A stretch of DNA of 64,000 nucleotides from Aquaticitalea lipolytica (GCF_014641635.1 NZ_BMIC01000001.1:564641-628640); one strand, 5' to 3'. Shown: positions 11,904 through 22,202, counted from the first letter of the stretch. Numbers and translations: made by a program. Notes: generated by a model not told the origin, from the letters alone.

Positions 11904-14900
11904 TTATTCTTCTAATCTAATATCTAATCCTAATCCTTTCAATTCGTGCATTAATACGTTGAAAGATTCAGGTAGTCCTGGTTCTGGCATTGGCTCACCT
12001 TTTACGATTGCTTCGTAAGTTTTAGCTCTACCTATAACATCATCTGATTTTACTGTTAAGATTTCGCGTAATGTAGCAGAAGCTCCATAGGCTTCAAGAG
12101 CCCAAACCTCCATCTCACCAAAACGCTGACCTCCAAATTGTGCTTTACCACCAAGAGGTTGTTGTGTAATAAGTGAGTAAGGTCCAATAGAACGTGCGTG
12201 CATCTTATCGTCAACCATATGTCCTAGTTTTAACATATAAATTACACCAACAGTTGCAGGTTGATCGAAACGATCTCCTGTTCCACCATCGTATAAATAT
12301 GTATGTCCAAAACGTGGTATACCAGCTTCATCAGTAAACTCATTAATTTGATCTAGTGTAGCACCATCAAAAATTGGTGTTGCAAAAGTTCTATTAAGTT
12401 TTTGACCAGCCCATCCAAGAACTGTTTCATAAATCTGACCAATGTTCATACGAGAAGGTACACCAAGTGGATTTAATACAATATCAACTGGAGTTCCATC
12501 TTCTAAGAAAGGCATATCTTCTTGACGAACGATACGAGCAACAATACCTTTATTTCCATGACGTCCTGCCATTTTATCACCAACTTTTAGTTTACGTTTT
12601 TTAGCAATGTAAACTTTAGCTAATTTGATAATTCCTGCTGGTAACTCATCACCTACAGATATTGTAAATTTCTCACGACGTAATGATCCTTGAAGATCGT
12701 TTTCTTTAATCTTATAGTTGTGAATTAAATCAGCAATAAGATTGTTTGTATGATCGTCAGTAGTCCAAGTACCTGATGTTAAATGCGTATAATCATCAAC
12801 AGCGTTTAACATTTTTAAGGTATATTTTTTACCTTTTGGAATGATTTCTTCACCAAGGTCATTAAAGATCCCTTGAGCAGTTTTACCATTTACTATGTTA
12901 AATAACTTCTCGACTAAAATCGCTTTTAAATCATCAAATTTTCTGTAATAGATTGCTTCTAAAGCATCGATATCTTCTTTATCTTTTGCTCTCTTACGTT
13001 TGTCTTTTACAGCTCTTGAGAATAATTTCTTTTCAATAACCACACCATGTAATGAAGGTGAAGCTTTTAATGATGCATCTTTTACATCACCTGCTTTGTC
13101 TCCAAAAATGGCTCTTAATAATTTTTCTTCAGGTGTTGGATCAGATTCCCCTTTTGGAGTGATTTTACCAATTAAGATATCTCCAGGTTTAATCTCAGCA
13201 CCAATACGAATCATACCGTTTTCATCAAGGTCTTTTGTAGCCTCCTCAGAAACGTTAGGAATATCATTAGTTAATTCTTCGTTACCTAACTTAGTGTCAC
13301 GAACTTCTAATGAATACTCATCAATATGAATAGATGTAAAGATATCATCACGAACTACTTTTTCAGAAATCACAATAGCATCCTCGAAATTGTAACCTTT
13401 CCATGGCATAAATGCCACTTTCATATTACGACCAAGTGCTAATTCACCATTTTGAGTTGCATAACCTTCACACAGCACTTGTCCTTTTTTAACTTTGTCA
13501 CCTTTTTCAACAATAGGTTTTAAGTTAATAGACGTACCTTGATTGGTTTTTCTGAATTTTACTAATGGATATGTTTTAGTATCACTATCAAAACTAACCA
13601 TAGCTTCTTCATCAGTACGCTCATATTTAATAGTAATTTCATTTGCATCAACATACTCAATAACACCATCTCCTTCAGCATTTATTAATACTCTAGAATC
13701 TGAAGCTACTTGACGCTCTAAACCTGTTCCTACGATAGGAGCATCAACACGTAATAAAGGTACGGCTTGACGCATCATGTTAGATCCCATCAAGGCTCTG
13801 TTGGCATCATCATGCTCCAAGAATGGAATTAATGATGCAGAAATAGATGCAACTTGATTAGGAGCAACGTCTGTATAGTTTGCATTAGATGGATCAATTA
13901 CTGGGAAATCTCCTTCTTGACGAGCAATAATCTTGTCTTCAATGATTTTTCCTTTGTCATCAACTCTAATATTTGCTTGAGCGATTAACTGATCTTCTTC
14001 TTCTTCAGCGCTTAAGTAAATAGGTGTATTTTTTATATCAACTACACCATTTTCTATTTTACGGTATGGTGTTTCAATGAATCCCATTCCATTAACTTTA
14101 GCATACACTGAAAGTGAAGAAATAAGACCAATGTTTGGTCCCTCTGGAGTTTCAATTGGACATAAACGACCATAATGAGTATAGTGAACGTCACGAACCT
14201 CGAAACCTGCTCTTTCACGAGATAAACCTCCTGGTCCAAGTGCAGATAAACGACGTTTGTGAGTAATCTCAGCTAATGGATTTGTTTGATCCATAAATTG
14301 AGATAATTGGTTTGTTCCAAAGAAAGAATTAATTACAGACGATAATGTCTTTGCATTAATTAAATCTATTGGTGTAAACACCTCATTATCACGAACGTTC
14401 ATACGCTCACGAATAGTACGAGCCATACGAGCTAAACCAACACCAAATTGTTGAGATAATTGCTCACCAACTGTACGTACACGACGGTTAGATAAGTGAT
14501 CAATATCATCAATTTCTGCTTTAGAATTGATAAGTTCGATTAAATATTTGATGATAGTAATGATATCTACTTTGGTAAGCACTTGCTTATCCATTCCAAT
14601 ATCAAGACCTAATTTTTTGTTCATTCTATAACGACCTACTTCACCTAAAGAGTAACGTTGGTCAGAGAAGAATAATTTGTCAATAATACCACGTGCAGTT
14701 TCCTCATCTGGCGGCTCAGCATTACGTAGTTGACGGTAAATATGTTCTACAGCTTCTTTCTCCGAGTTTGTTGGATCTTTTTGAAGTGTATTATGTATAA
14801 TTGCGTAATCACCTTGCTGTGCACTTTCTTTATGTAAAAGAATTGTTTTAGCATCAGCTTCAATGATTTCTTCAATGTTGTCTTTATCTAAAATAGTATC

Positions 14901-15716
14901 ACGATCAAGAACAATTTCGTTACGTTCAATAGATACTACCTCACCTGTATCTTCATCAACGAAATCTTCATGCCAAGTATTTAATACACGTGCAGCAAGT
15001 TTACGTCCTAAGATTTTCTTTAAACCAGATTTTGAAACTTTAACTTCTTCTGCAAGGTCAAATATTTCAAGAATATCTTTATCACGTTCAAAACCAATAG
15101 CTCTGAATAATGTTGTTACAGGTAATTTTTTCTTTCTATCAATATAAGCATACATTACTTGATTGATATCTGTAGCGAATTCTATCCAAGATCCTTTAAA
15201 AGGGATAACTCTTGCAGAATATAATTTTGTTCCATTGGCGTGGAATGATTGACTAAAGAAAACTCCTGGCGATCTATGTAATTGAGAAACAACTACACGC
15301 TCTGCACCATTGATACAAAAAGTACCGCTAGGCGTCATGTAAGGAATAGTTCCTAAATATACATCTTGAACGATTGTTTCGAAGTCTTCATGTTCAGGAT
15401 CTGTACAATACAGTTTTAAACGTGCTTTTAAAGGCACACTGTAAGTTAACCCTCTTTCAATACATTCTTCAATAGTATATCTTGGTGGATCAATAAAATA
15501 ATCCAAAAACTCTAATACAAATTGATTACGAGTGTCTGTTATAGGGAAATTTTCCATGAAGGTGTTGTAGAGTCCTTCATTCCCTCTTTCTTCTGATTTA
15601 GTCTCTAATTGGAAAAAATCCTGGAAGGATTTTATTTGGATATCCAGAAAATCAGGATACTCCGTTCTATTTACAATAGAAGAGAAATTTAATCTTTCAG
15701 CTTTTTGTGCTAACAT
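11904..15716 (-). CDS. rpoB: RNA polymerase beta subunit
   Basis: The 1270-residue beta subunit. The rifampicin pocket reads [20 protein letters not shown] and then [20 protein letters not shown]; the positions equivalent to E. coli D516, H526 and S531 are D, H and S, i.e. the sensitive type. Other landmarks are [29 protein letters not shown] and [13 protein letters not shown]. It follows rplL after 133 bp that contain a long hairpin, and precedes rpoC. Confidence 0.99.
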   Translation of the reverse strand: MLAQKAERLNFSSIVNRTEYPDFLDIQIKSFQDFFQLETKSEERGNEGLYNTFMENFPITDTRNQFVLEFLDYFIDPPRYTIEECIERGLTYSVPLKARLKLYCTDPEHEDFETIVQDVYLGTIPYMTPSGTFCINGAERVVVSQLHRSPGVFFSQSFHANGTKLYSARVIPFKGSWIEFATDINQVMYAYIDRKKKLPVTTLFRAIGFERDKDILEIFDLAEEVKVSKSGLKKILGRKLAARVLNTWHEDFVDEDTGEVVSIERNEIVLDRDTILDKDNIEEIIEADAKTILLHKESAQQGDYAIIHNTLQKDPTNSEKEAVEHIYRQLRNAEPPDEETARGIIDKLFFSDQRYSLGEVGRYRMNKKLGLDIGMDKQVLTKVDIITIIKYLIELINSKAEIDDIDHLSNRRVRTVGEQLSQQFGVGLARMARTIRERMNVRDNEVFTPIDLINAKTLSSVINSFFGTNQLSQFMDQTNPLAEITHKRRLSALGPGGLSRERAGFEVRDVHYTHYGRLCPIETPEGPNIGLISSLSVYAKVNGMGFIETPYRKIENGVVDIKNTPIYLSAEEEEDQLIAQANIRVDDKGKIIEDKIIARQEGDFPVIDPSNANYTDVAPNQVASISASLIPFLEHDDANRALMGSNMMRQAVPLLRVDAPIVGTGLERQVASDSRVLINAEGDGVIEYVDANEITIKYERTDEEAMVSFDSDTKTYPLVKFRKTNQGTSINLKPIVEKGDKVKKGQVLCEGYATQNGELALGRNMKVAFMPWKGYNFEDAIVISEKVVRDDIFTSIHIDEYSLEVRDTKLGNEELTNDIPNVSEEATKDLDENGMIRIGAEIKPGDILIGKITPKGESDPTPEEKLLRAIFGDKAGDVKDASLKASPSLHGVVIEKKLFSRAVKDKRKRAKDKEDIDALEAIYYRKFDDLKAILVEKLFNIVNGKTAQGIFNDLGEEIIPKGKKYTLKMLNAVDDYTHLTSGTWTTDDHTNNLIADLIHNYKIKENDLQGSLRREKFTISVGDELPAGIIKLAKVYIAKKRKLKVGDKMAGRHGNKGIVARIVRQEDMPFLEDGTPVDIVLNPLGVPSRMNIGQIYETVLGWAGQKLNRTFATPIFDGATLDQINEFTDEAGIPRFGHTYLYDGGTGDRFDQPATVGVIYMLKLGHMVDDKMHARSIGPYSLITQQPLGGKAQFGGQRFGEMEVWALEAYGASATLREILTVKSDDVIGRAKTYEAIVKGEPMPEPGLPESFNVLMHELKGLGLDIRLEE

Positions 15717-15781
15717 CGATGAACGAGATTTTGATTAAAAAAATGTTTTGTTTTTTTATGTACATTTTATATACACAAAAG

Positions 15782-15825
15782 GGTTTAGGTCATATTACGC
15801 TTTTGAGGCGTAATAGACCTAAACC
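15782..15825 (-). promoter_or_regulatory. Hairpin in the rplL-rpoB spacer (attenuator or processing site)
   Basis: GGTTTAGGTC (15782-15791) pairs with GACCTAAACC (15816-15825), and inside it ATTACGC pairs with GCGTAAT, giving a 17-bp stem with one small internal loop. The bases that follow on the transcribed strand are only moderately T-rich (CCCTTTTGTG). In E. coli the same spacer holds an attenuator and an RNase III site; an analogous role here is inferred. Confidence 0.65.
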
Positions 15826-15849
15826 ATAATTTGTAGGTTTGGGTTAAGC

Positions 15850-16224
15850 TTACTTAAGCTCAACTTCAGCTCCAGCTTCTTCTAAAGATGTTTTTAAAGC
15901 TTCTGCTTCGTCTTTAGATACGCCTTCTTTGATGTTGCTTGGTGCACCATCAACTAATTCTTTAGCTTCTTTAAGTCCTAAACCAGTAAGTTCTTTTACT
16001 AATTTAACAACTGCTAATTTAGAAGCACCTGCTGCTTTAAGAACTACGTCAAATTCTGACTTTTCTTCAGCCGCTTCAGCAGCACCACCACCACCTGCAG
16101 CAACTGCAACTGCAGCAGCAGCTGGTTCGATACCATACTCATCTTTTAATATTGTAGCTAATTCGTTAACTTCTTTTACTGTTAAATTAACTAATTGTTC
16201 TGCGAAATCTTTTAAATCTGCCAT
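15850..16224 (-). CDS. rplL: Ribosomal protein L7/L12 (bL12)
   Basis: The 124-residue stalk protein. It has the N-terminal dimerisation helix ([20 protein letters not shown]), an Ala/Gly-rich hinge around residue 35-52, and the globular C-terminal domain ([25 protein letters not shown]). It binds L10 and recruits translational GTPases. It lies 60 bp after rplJ and 133 bp before rpoB. Confidence 0.98.
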   Translation of the reverse strand: MADLKDFAEQLVNLTVKEVNELATILKDEYGIEPAAAAVAVAAGGGGAAEAAEEKSEFDVVLKAAGASKLAVVKLVKELTGLGLKEAKELVDGAPSNIKEGVSKDEAEALKTSLEEAGAEVELK

Positions 16225-16284
16225 TTTCTATCGTTTTTAATAATTTTAATAAAATATAATTTGTTTAAGTGCGTACTTGTTTGA

Positions 16285-16806
16285 TTATCCTTCTTTTTCA
16301 GATAATGTTTTTACTATACCTGCTAGTTTACCACCACTCGATTTAAGAGCTGAAATAACATTCTTAGCTGGAGATTGTAACAATGCTACAATATCACCAA
16401 TTAACTCTTCTTTCGATTTGATATCAACTAAAGCATCTAATTGCTCATCACCAATATATATAGCCTCTTCAATAAAAGCTCCTTTAAGCAAAGGCTTATC
16501 AGATTTTTTACGGAATGCTTTTATAACTTTAGCTGGAGCATTTCCTGTTTCAGAATACATTACAGAAGTATTTCCTTTTAAAGTTTTTGGAAGATCTCCA
16601 AAATCTTTATCAGAAGCTTCCATAGCTTTTTCCAATAATGTGTTTTTTACGACTGCTAGTTTTATGTTTGCTTTAAAACAAGCACGACGTAAGTCTGAAG
16701 TGTTACCTGCATCTAATCCAGATATATCTGTTAAATATATATGTGCATTATCTGCTAATTGAGCAGTTAACTCTTCAATAACTTGTGATTTTTCTTCTCT
16801 TGTCAT
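16285..16806 (-). CDS. rplJ: Ribosomal protein L10 (uL10)
   Basis: The 173-residue base of the ribosomal stalk, beginning MTREEKSQVIEELTAQL and containing the family signature LRRACFKANIKLAVVKNTLLEKA. The C-terminal helix (KNVISALKSSGGKLAGIVKTLSE) is the L7/L12 landing site. Only 18 bp separate it from rplA, so the long L10-binding leader of enteric bacteria has no room here; autoregulation, if any, must work differently. Confidence 0.98.
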   Translation of the reverse strand: MTREEKSQVIEELTAQLADNAHIYLTDISGLDAGNTSDLRRACFKANIKLAVVKNTLLEKAMEASDKDFGDLPKTLKGNTSVMYSETGNAPAKVIKAFRKKSDKPLLKGAFIEEAIYIGDEQLDALVDIKSKEELIGDIVALLQSPAKNVISALKSSGGKLAGIVKTLSEKEG

Positions 16807-16824
16807 AATATTAAAGTTTAACTA

Positions 16825-17514
16825 CTAACCTATTTTAGTATCAATTGATATACTTGGACTCATTGTGCTTGACATGTAAATACTTTTCATATAAACACCT
16901 TTTGCTGCTGTAGGCTTCAATTTCATTAAAGTAGTTAACAACTCATTTGCGTTATCCTTCAATTTATCAGCACTAAAAGATGCTTTTCCAATTGGAGCAT
17001 GAACAATTCCTGTTTTGTCAACTTTAAAATCAATTTTACCAGCTTTAACTTCTGCAACTGCTTTAGCAACATCCATAGTAACTGTACCTGTTTTTGGATT
17101 TGGCATTAAACCTCTAGGACCTAATACTCTACCTAATGGACCTAGTTTACCCATAATAGCTGGCATAGTAACGATAACGTCAACATCTGTCCAACCATTT
17201 TTGATTTTTTCTAGATACTCATCTAAACCTACGTAATCAGCTCCAGCATCTTTAGCTTCCTGCTCTTTGTCAGGTGTTACTAATGCTAAAACTTTCATGT
17301 CTTTTCCTGTTCCGTGAGGTAAAGAAACAACACCTCTTACCATTTGATTTGCTTTACGAGGATCTACTCCTAGTCTAACTGCAATATCTACAGATGCATC
17401 AAATTTTGTGTAAGTGATTTCTTTTAATAATGTTGAAGCTTCTTCAAGAGAATAAATTTTGTTTTTATCAACTTTAGCTCTTGCCTCTTTTTGCTTTTTT
17501 GTTAATCTTGCCAT
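16825..17514 (-). CDS. rplA: Ribosomal protein L1 (uL1)
   Basis: The 229-residue L1 stalk protein with the signature [22 protein letters not shown] near residues 124-145. The order rplK-rplA with a 12-bp gap is standard. It binds 23S rRNA and shapes the E-site exit; in other bacteria it also represses its own operon. Confidence 0.98.
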   Translation of the reverse strand: MARLTKKQKEARAKVDKNKIYSLEEASTLLKEITYTKFDASVDIAVRLGVDPRKANQMVRGVVSLPHGTGKDMKVLALVTPDKEQEAKDAGADYVGLDEYLEKIKNGWTDVDVIVTMPAIMGKLGPLGRVLGPRGLMPNPKTGTVTMDVAKAVAEVKAGKIDFKVDKTGIVHAPIGKASFSADKLKDNANELLTTLMKLKPTAAKGVYMKSIYMSSTMSPSISIDTKIG

Positions 17515-17526
17515 TTCAGAAATTTT

Positions 17527-17964
17527 TTAGTTTGGTTTAGTACCAGTTACAGTGATTCCCATTGATCTTGCTGTACCAGCAACCATATTCATAGCAGAGT
17601 CCATTGTAAATGCATTTAAATCTTGCATTTTATCTTCTGCTATTGCTTTCACCTGTTCCCAAGTTACTTTTGCTACTTTCTTTCTGTTCGGTTCTCCAGA
17701 TCCTTTTTTTACTTTGGCCGCTTCCAATAATTGTACTGCAGCTGGTGGAGTTTTTATTACAAAATCAAAGGATTTGTCTTTAAACACAGAAATAACAACT
17801 GGTAATACTTTACCAGGTTTATCTTGTGTTCTAGCATTAAACTGCTTACAAAATTCCATGATATTAACTCCAGCAGCTCCTAAAGCGGGTCCTACCGGTG
17901 GCGATGGATTCGCTGCACCTCCCCGAACTTGTAGCTTAACTACTTTACTTAATTCTTTTGCCAT
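17527..17964 (-). CDS. rplK: Ribosomal protein L11 (uL11)
   Basis: Reading from the ATG at 17964 gives 145 residues starting [18 protein letters not shown], the family's conserved N-terminus. The frame stays open 13 codons further upstream to an ATG at 18003, but that extension ([13 protein letters not shown]) is not conserved in L11. The [16 protein letters not shown] motif follows directly. It is the GTPase-centre protein contacting L10. It sits 69 bp downstream of nusG. Confidence 0.97.
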   Translation of the reverse strand: MAKELSKVVKLQVRGGAANPSPPVGPALGAAGVNIMEFCKQFNARTQDKPGKVLPVVISVFKDKSFDFVIKTPPAAVQLLEAAKVKKGSGEPNRKKVAKVTWEQVKAIAEDKMQDLNAFTMDSAMNMVAGTARSMGITVTGTKPN

Positions 17965-18033
17965 TTTAAAAATTTTAGTCGCACATCTTTTAATGGAAGC
18001 CAAAAGACATACTATCTATGTATGTAACAATTA

Positions 18034-18591
18034 TTAAACTTTTTCTACCTGCATATAGCTTAACTCTAATGGTGTTTTTCTTCCGAAAATCTTAACCATT
18101 ACTTCTAGCTTACGCTTTTCTTCATTTATTTTTTCGATTGTACCATCAAATCCGTTGAATGGTCCATCGATTACTTTTACAGTTTCTCCTATTGTAAATG
18201 GAATAGCCACATTTGCATCTGCATCTACAGTTAACTCATCTACTTTACCTAACATTCTGTTTACTTCAGACTGTCTTAATGGCACTGGGTCTCCGCCTTT
18301 TGTTTCACCTAAAAATCCAATAACATTTGTTATTGATTTTATGATATGTGGAATTTCTCCACTTAAATTAGCTTGAATCATAATATAACCTGGGAAATAA
18401 ACTTTTTCTTTGTTTATTTTCTTACCGTTACGAATTTGAATCACTTTTTCTGTTGGAACTAATACTTGATCTACAAAATCTTCAAGTCCTAAACGAGCAA
18501 TTTCGTTCTCTATATAGGCTTTAATTTTGTTTTCCTGACCACTTACAGCTCTAACAACGTACCATTTTTTATTTCCACTTGTCTCAGACAT
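18034..18591 (-). CDS. nusG: Transcription termination/antitermination factor NusG
   Basis: 185 residues. The N-terminal NGN domain starts KWYVVRAVSGQENKIKAYIE and includes YFPGYIMIQ; the C-terminal KOW domain contains GETVKVIDGPFNGFDGTIE. NusG binds RNA polymerase and couples it to Rho or the ribosome. It directly follows secE (17 bp), as in most bacteria. Confidence 0.98.
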   Translation of the reverse strand: MSETSGNKKWYVVRAVSGQENKIKAYIENEIARLGLEDFVDQVLVPTEKVIQIRNGKKINKEKVYFPGYIMIQANLSGEIPHIIKSITNVIGFLGETKGGDPVPLRQSEVNRMLGKVDELTVDADANVAIPFTIGETVKVIDGPFNGFDGTIEKINEEKRKLEVMVKIFGRKTPLELSYMQVEKV

Positions 18592-18608
18592 CCTCTAATT
18601 TTATTTTT

Positions 18609-18803
18609 TTAGTTAATCCAGCTAAAATATGCCTTAATAACTTTACTAAAAACAGTATCAACTCCCCAAATTGCGAGTGAAAATATAATTGAAAAAACAG
18701 CCACTAAAATGGTTAAACTTTGTGCTTCTGACCATGTTGGCCATGACACATTGTTTTTTAATTCCCCAAATGATTCTTTAACGTAATTTACAAATCCTGC
18801 CAT
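18609..18803 (-). CDS. secE: Protein translocase subunit SecE
   Basis: A 64-residue single-span SecE: an amphipathic N-terminal segment (FVNYVKESFGELKNNVSWPTWSEA), then one hydrophobic helix (LTILVAVFSIIFSLAIWGVDTVFSKVI). The motif VSWPTW is typical. It forms the SecYEG channel. It lies between tRNA-Trp and nusG, as expected for this operon. Confidence 0.97.
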   Translation of the reverse strand: MAGFVNYVKESFGELKNNVSWPTWSEAQSLTILVAVFSIIFSLAIWGVDTVFSKVIKAYFSWIN

Positions 18804-18899
18804 TGTTCTTTTTGTATTTATACACCAGCTAAAGCTTAGTGTAGACTTTTCGTCTTATTTTATTTAGATTGTATTTAATTTACAATCACAACTACTATG

Positions 18900-18972
18900 C
18901 ACGGGTTGAGAGACTCGAACTCCCGACACCTGGTTTTGGAGACCAGTGCTCTACCAACTGAGCTAAACCCGT
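18900..18972 (-). tRNA. tRNA-Trp (anticodon CCA)
   Basis: Cloverleaf with acceptor ACGGGTT/AACCCGT, D-arm GCTCAGTTGGTAGAGC, anticodon loop CTCCAAA and TTCGAGTC T-loop. The discriminator is G (complement of C at 18900), as expected for Trp. CCA is not encoded. It lies between tuf and secE. Confidence 0.97.
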
Positions 18973-18983
18973 AAATATAAATC

Positions 18984-19011
18984 AAGGCGTCTTGAAAAAT
19001 CAAGACACCTT
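18984..19011 (-). terminator. Hairpin between tuf and tRNA-Trp
   Basis: On the transcribed strand AAGGTGTCTTGA pairs with TCAAGACGCCTT (12 bp, one G-U). The tail is not a real T-run (GATTTATATTT), so this may be a partial terminator or an RNA-processing hairpin that frees the tRNA from the tuf message. Confidence 0.6.
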
Positions 19012-19033
19012 AACTTATATATAGATTATATAA

Positions 19034-20221
19034 TTAGTCTAAAATTTCAGTTACCTGACCTGCACCAACTGTACGACCACCTTCACGTATTGCGAAACGT
19101 AAACCAACGTTCATTGCAATTTTTTGAATAAGTTCTACAGTAATAGTAAGGTTGTCTCCTGGCATAACCATCTCAACTCCTGAAGGTAAAGCAATATTAC
19201 CTGTTACATCCGTTGTACGAACGTAGAATTGTGGACGATAGTTATTATGGAATGGAGTGTGACGTCCACCTTCTTCTTTTTTAAGGATATACACCTCAGC
19301 TTTAAATTTAGCGTGTGGAGTTACTGATCCTGGCTTAACGATAACCATACCTCTAGATATTTGAGTTTTCTCAATACCTCTTAATAAGATACCTGCGTTA
19401 TCTCCAGCCTCACCTCTATCAAGGATTTGACGGAACATCTCAATACCAGTGATAGTAGAAGTTAATTTCTCAGCTCCCATACCAATGATTTCAACTGGAT
19501 CACCAGTTTTAGCAATACCTGTTTCAATACGACCAGTAGCAACAGTTCCACGACCAGTAATAGAGAATACGTCTTCGATAGGCATTAAGAAAGGCTTATC
19601 AACTTCACGTAAAGGCTCTTCAATCCAAGAATCTACAGATTCCATTAATTGTAATACTGTATCAACCCATTTTTGCTCACCGTTAAGTGCACCTAAAGCT
19701 GAACCAGCAATAACTGGACCATTATCTCCATCATACTCATAGAAACTTAATAAGTCTCTAATTTCCATTTCTACTAATTCTAATAACTCTTCATCATCAA
19801 CCATATCCACTTTATTCATGAATACAACGATACGAGGAATACCTACTTGACGTCCTAAAAGGATGTGCTCACGAGTTTGTGGCATTGGACCATCAGTAGC
19901 CGCAACCACAAGAATAGCACCATCCATTTGAGCAGCACCAGTAACCATGTTCTTTACGTAATCCGCGTGACCTGGACAGTCAACGTGAGCGTAGTGACGA
20001 TTAGCTGTTGCATATTCTACGTGTGAAGTATTAATTGTAATACCTCTTTCTTTTTCCTCTGGTGCGTTATCAATTTGATCGAATGATTTTGCTTCTGAAA
20101 AACCTGCATCAGCTAATACTTTAGTAATAGCAGCAGTTAAAGTTGTTTTACCGTGATCTACGTGTCCAATAGTACCTATGTTAAGGTGTGGTTTTGAACG
20201 ATCGAAAGTTGCCTTTGCCAT
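19034..20221 (-). CDS. tuf: Elongation factor Tu
   Basis: 395 residues, full length. G1 is [16 protein letters not shown]3 [13 protein letters not shown]4 NKVDMVDD, and the effector region [16 protein letters not shown] is intact. It brings aminoacyl-tRNA to the ribosome. It stands in the order tRNA-Thr, Tyr, Gly, Thr, tuf, tRNA-Trp, secE, nusG, which parallels the E. coli tufB locus. Only one tuf gene is in the window. Confidence 0.99.
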   Translation of the reverse strand: MAKATFDRSKPHLNIGTIGHVDHGKTTLTAAITKVLADAGFSEAKSFDQIDNAPEEKERGITINTSHVEYATANRHYAHVDCPGHADYVKNMVTGAAQMDGAILVVAATDGPMPQTREHILLGRQVGIPRIVVFMNKVDMVDDEELLELVEMEIRDLLSFYEYDGDNGPVIAGSALGALNGEQKWVDTVLQLMESVDSWIEEPLREVDKPFLMPIEDVFSITGRGTVATGRIETGIAKTGDPVEIIGMGAEKLTSTITGIEMFRQILDRGEAGDNAGILLRGIEKTQISRGMVIVKPGSVTPHAKFKAEVYILKKEEGGRHTPFHNNYRPQFYVRTTDVTGNIALPSGVEMVMPGDNLTITVELIQKIAMNVGLRFAIREGGRTVGAGQVTEILD

Positions 20222-20283
20222 GTTTAATTTATTTAATCTTAATTTATATTAGTGTTCAAAAATTTAATTTTCTTATTTTAATG

Positions 20284-20355
20284 AGCCAATGACGAGAATT
20301 GAACTCGTGACCTCTTCCTTACCAAGGAAACGCTCTACCCCTGAGCTACACCGGC
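20284..20355 (-). tRNA. tRNA-Thr (anticodon GGT)
   Basis: Acceptor GCCGGTG with CATTGGC (two G-U pairs), anticodon stem TTTCC/GGAAG around TTGGTAA, T-loop TTCAATT. Discriminator T; no encoded CCA. Confidence 0.96.
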
Positions 20356-20432
20356 TTTTAAGGTTTTGACAATAAAGCTCTGTTAAAAAACAAGAAACTT
20401 TAAAACGTTAAACGTTAACTCAAAGTTTTAAG

Positions 20433-20505
20433 AGCGGGAGACCGGGTTCGAACCGGCGACATTCAGCTTGGAAGGCTGACGCTCTACCAACTGAGCTACT
20501 CCCGC
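20433..20505 (-). tRNA. tRNA-Gly (anticodon TCC)
   Basis: Acceptor GCGGGAG/CTCCCGC is perfect; anticodon stem TCAGC/GCTGA holds loop CTTCCAA. T-arm CCGGTTCGAACCCGG. Discriminator T; no encoded CCA. Confidence 0.96.
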
Positions 20506-20514
20506 AATTTTTAT

Positions 20515-20613
20515 GAAATTCATATTAATAGAATTTCAAATTTCAAGATTTTAATGATCTTTATTTTGGATTAGTGTATCTAACTTACTAATCTTGTTCG
20601 AATACAATCGAAC
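20515..20613. repeat. Three inverted repeats in the tRNA-Gly/tRNA-Tyr spacer
   Basis: GAAATTC (20515-20521) with GAATTTC (20531-20537); GATTAGT (20569-20575) with ACTAATC (20587-20593); GTTCGA (20596-20601) with TCGAAC (20608-20613). All are perfect and would form short hairpins in the precursor RNA. Confidence 0.6.
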
Positions 20614-20619
20614 TTTTTG

Positions 20620-20701
<82 letters not shown>

Positions 20702-20727
20702 AATTTTTCAAAATTTCAATTTATTTA

Positions 20728-20763
20728 CTTTTTAAATTCAATACTAAAATTGAATTTAAAAAG
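20728..20763 (-). repeat. 15-bp perfect stem abutting tRNA-Thr(UGU)
   Basis: CTTTTTAAATTCAAT and ATTGAATTTAAAAAG are perfect complements with a six-base loop. On the transcribed strand the stem begins at the base after the tRNA-Thr discriminator and lies before tRNA-Tyr, suiting an RNA-processing role. Confidence 0.7.
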
Positions 20764-20837
20764 AGCCGATGGAGGGACTCGAACCCACGACCTGCTGATT
20801 ACAAATCAGCTGCTCTAGCCAGCTGAGCTACATCGGC
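20764..20837 (-). tRNA. tRNA-Thr (anticodon TGT)
   Basis: Acceptor GCCGATG/CATCGGC perfect; anticodon stem GCTGA/TCAGC holds TTTGTAA; T-arm GTGGGTTCGAGTCCC. It is the first gene of the tRNA-tuf transcript. Confidence 0.96.
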
Positions 20838-20859
20838 TTTTTGCTGCTTTTTTCACAAT

Positions 20860-20886
20860 AAAAAAGCCCGCTATTTCTAACGGACT
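20860..20886 (-). terminator. Terminator after hpf
   Basis: On the minus strand AGTCCGTTA pairs with TAGCGGGCT (9 bp, two G-U) around a GAAA loop, followed by six T. It ends the xerC-hpf transcript. It is only one base away from the -7 box of the tRNA promoter. Confidence 0.8.
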
Positions 20887-20887
20887 G

Positions 20888-20916
20888 CAAATGTAAAGAT
20901 TTATTTATTTATTCAA
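20888..20916 (-). promoter_or_regulatory. Promoter of the tRNA-Thr-Tyr-Gly-Thr-tuf operon
   Basis: On the minus strand TTG (20916-20914), 18 bases, then TACATTTG (20895-20888), a full match to TTG-N17-23-TAnnTTTG. The predicted start is close to 20882, inside the hpf terminator stem. Confidence 0.65.
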
Positions 20917-20938
20917 AACATTTTTTGAAAAATTTTTA

Positions 20939-21241
20939 TCATAAATGTGTTCTTAATTTTTCTTTTCGCTTTTTTAACTGTCTTTCAAGCGATGCAATTG
21001 CCATATCTGTGCCTTCTTCAAAAGTTTTACATTGCTTTTTTACAACAAAGCTATCTCCTGGTACACTTACTCTTGCTTCAAATATTTTATTTTCTTTATC
21101 GCTTGTATTTTCAACTTTTAAATACACATCAGATTGAATCACTTTATCATAAAACAAATCTAGTTTGTCCATGCGTTTTTGAATAAAATCAATCAACTTC
21201 TTGTCTGCATTAAAATTTACTGATTGTGTGTTAACTTTCAT
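20939..21241 (-). CDS. hpf: Ribosome hibernation promoting factor (short HPF/RaiA family)
   Basis: From the ATG at 21241 the product has 100 residues and starts MKVNTQSVNFNADKKLIDFIQ, the usual family start; the frame continues to a TTG at 21265 touching the xerC stop, which I reject. The body (KVENTSDKENKIFEARVSVPGDSFVVKKQ ... FEEGTDMAIASLERQLKKRKEKL) is the HPF/YfiA beta-alpha-beta domain that binds the 30S decoding site in stationary phase. It lacks the C-terminal dimerisation domain of long HPF. It lies 24 bp after xerC and shares its transcript, ending at the terminator at 20860. Confidence 0.93.
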   Translation of the reverse strand: MKVNTQSVNFNADKKLIDFIQKRMDKLDLFYDKVIQSDVYLKVENTSDKENKIFEARVSVPGDSFVVKKQCKTFEEGTDMAIASLERQLKKRKEKLRTHL

Positions 21242-21265
21242 ACTTCTCTTTTTTTGGTTAGACAA

Positions 21266-22159
21266 TTATTCTTTCTTACTTCTTGGATGTGCATTTGAAT
21301 ACACTTTTTTTAACTCTGCTATACTATTATGAGTATAAACTTGAGTAGCTGCTAGACTTGAATGCCCAAGAAGTTCTTTTACAGCATTTAAATTTGCGCC
21401 TTGATTAAGTAAATGAGTTGCAAATGAGTGCCTTAATATATGCGGACTCCGTTTTACTTTAGAAGATGCCTTACTAAAATAATCATTTATAATTCTGTAT
21501 ACAAGTGTTTCATAAATTTTTAACCCTTTTTTAGTTAAAAAAAGGTACTGCTCATCTTGTATTGTTTCTAACTCATTTCTAATCAATAAGTACTCTTTTG
21601 CAGTTTCAACTACTGAACTAATTAACGGGATGAATCGTTCTTTATTTCTCTTACCTAATACTTTTAACGTTTTATTAGCCAAATCTATATGCGAGAGTTT
21701 AATTTGTACTAATTCAATACGTCTAATTCCTGTTGCATAAAATAGTTCGACAATTAATCTGTTTCGTAATCCTTTAAAATCTGTTTCCTTTTCTAAATCA
21801 GATATCACAGTTTTTAATTCGTCTTCAGAAAATGGTATTTGTACTTTTTTATTTGTCTTTAACGCCTTATGCTTTACTAATGGGTTTATACTAATAGATT
21901 CGGTTTTTAATAAAAACTTATAGTATGAGTTTAATGACGATACTTTCCTGTTTATTGTTCTATTAGTTATACCATCTTCAACTAAATTAACTATCCAGCT
22001 TCTTATTTGAGAATAGTTAACGTCATTTATAGTATTGGAATCGTATTGTTTTAATATAAACTCTGAAAAATTTTCTAAATCAGTTTGGTATGCCTTTACA
22101 GTTAATGCTGAATAGTTTTTTTCAAGCAATAAATAATCTGTAAATGATTTAAAAGACAT
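21266..22159 (-). CDS. xerC: Tyrosine recombinase XerC/XerD
   Basis: 297 residues, normal for Xer proteins. The N-terminal SAM-like core-binding domain covers residues ~1-90 (FTDYLLLEKNYSALTVKAYQTDLENF). The catalytic set is complete: R146 in ATGIRRIEL, K170 in LGKRNKER, H240 and R243 in SPHILRHSFATHL, H266 in LLGHSS, Y275 in TQVYTHNS. Xer proteins resolve chromosome dimers at dif with FtsK. The steady context (hpf, tRNAs, tuf) and the absence of phage genes argue for the housekeeping Xer and against a mobile integrase. Whether it is the C or D partner cannot be told from sequence alone. Confidence 0.9.
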   Translation of the reverse strand: MSFKSFTDYLLLEKNYSALTVKAYQTDLENFSEFILKQYDSNTINDVNYSQIRSWIVNLVEDGITNRTINRKVSSLNSYYKFLLKTESISINPLVKHKALKTNKKVQIPFSEDELKTVISDLEKETDFKGLRNRLIVELFYATGIRRIELVQIKLSHIDLANKTLKVLGKRNKERFIPLISSVVETAKEYLLIRNELETIQDEQYLFLTKKGLKIYETLVYRIINDYFSKASSKVKRSPHILRHSFATHLLNQGANLNAVKELLGHSSLAATQVYTHNSIAELKKVYSNAHPRSKKE

Positions 22160-22202
22160 CTATAAAGTGTTAAATAATTAAAATTAAAAGTTTAAAATTT
22201 AA

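Noticed and set aside
15717-15849. Separate promoter for rpoBC
   Set aside because: No TAnnTTTG was found in this spacer; only the hairpin is clear.
16277-16762. 161-codon plus-strand frame opposite rplJ
   Set aside because: Shadow of the rplJ coding strand.
17552-18037. 161-codon plus-strand frame opposite rplK
   Set aside because: Shadow; rplK is unmistakable on the other strand.
21242-21265. Upstream TTG start for hpf
   Set aside because: The extra residues are not part of the family start, and the ATG at 21241 gives the conserved N-terminus.
21266-22159. Phage or integron integrase
   Set aside because: Length and motifs are those of Xer, the IntI-specific insertion is not seen, and the neighbours are core genes.
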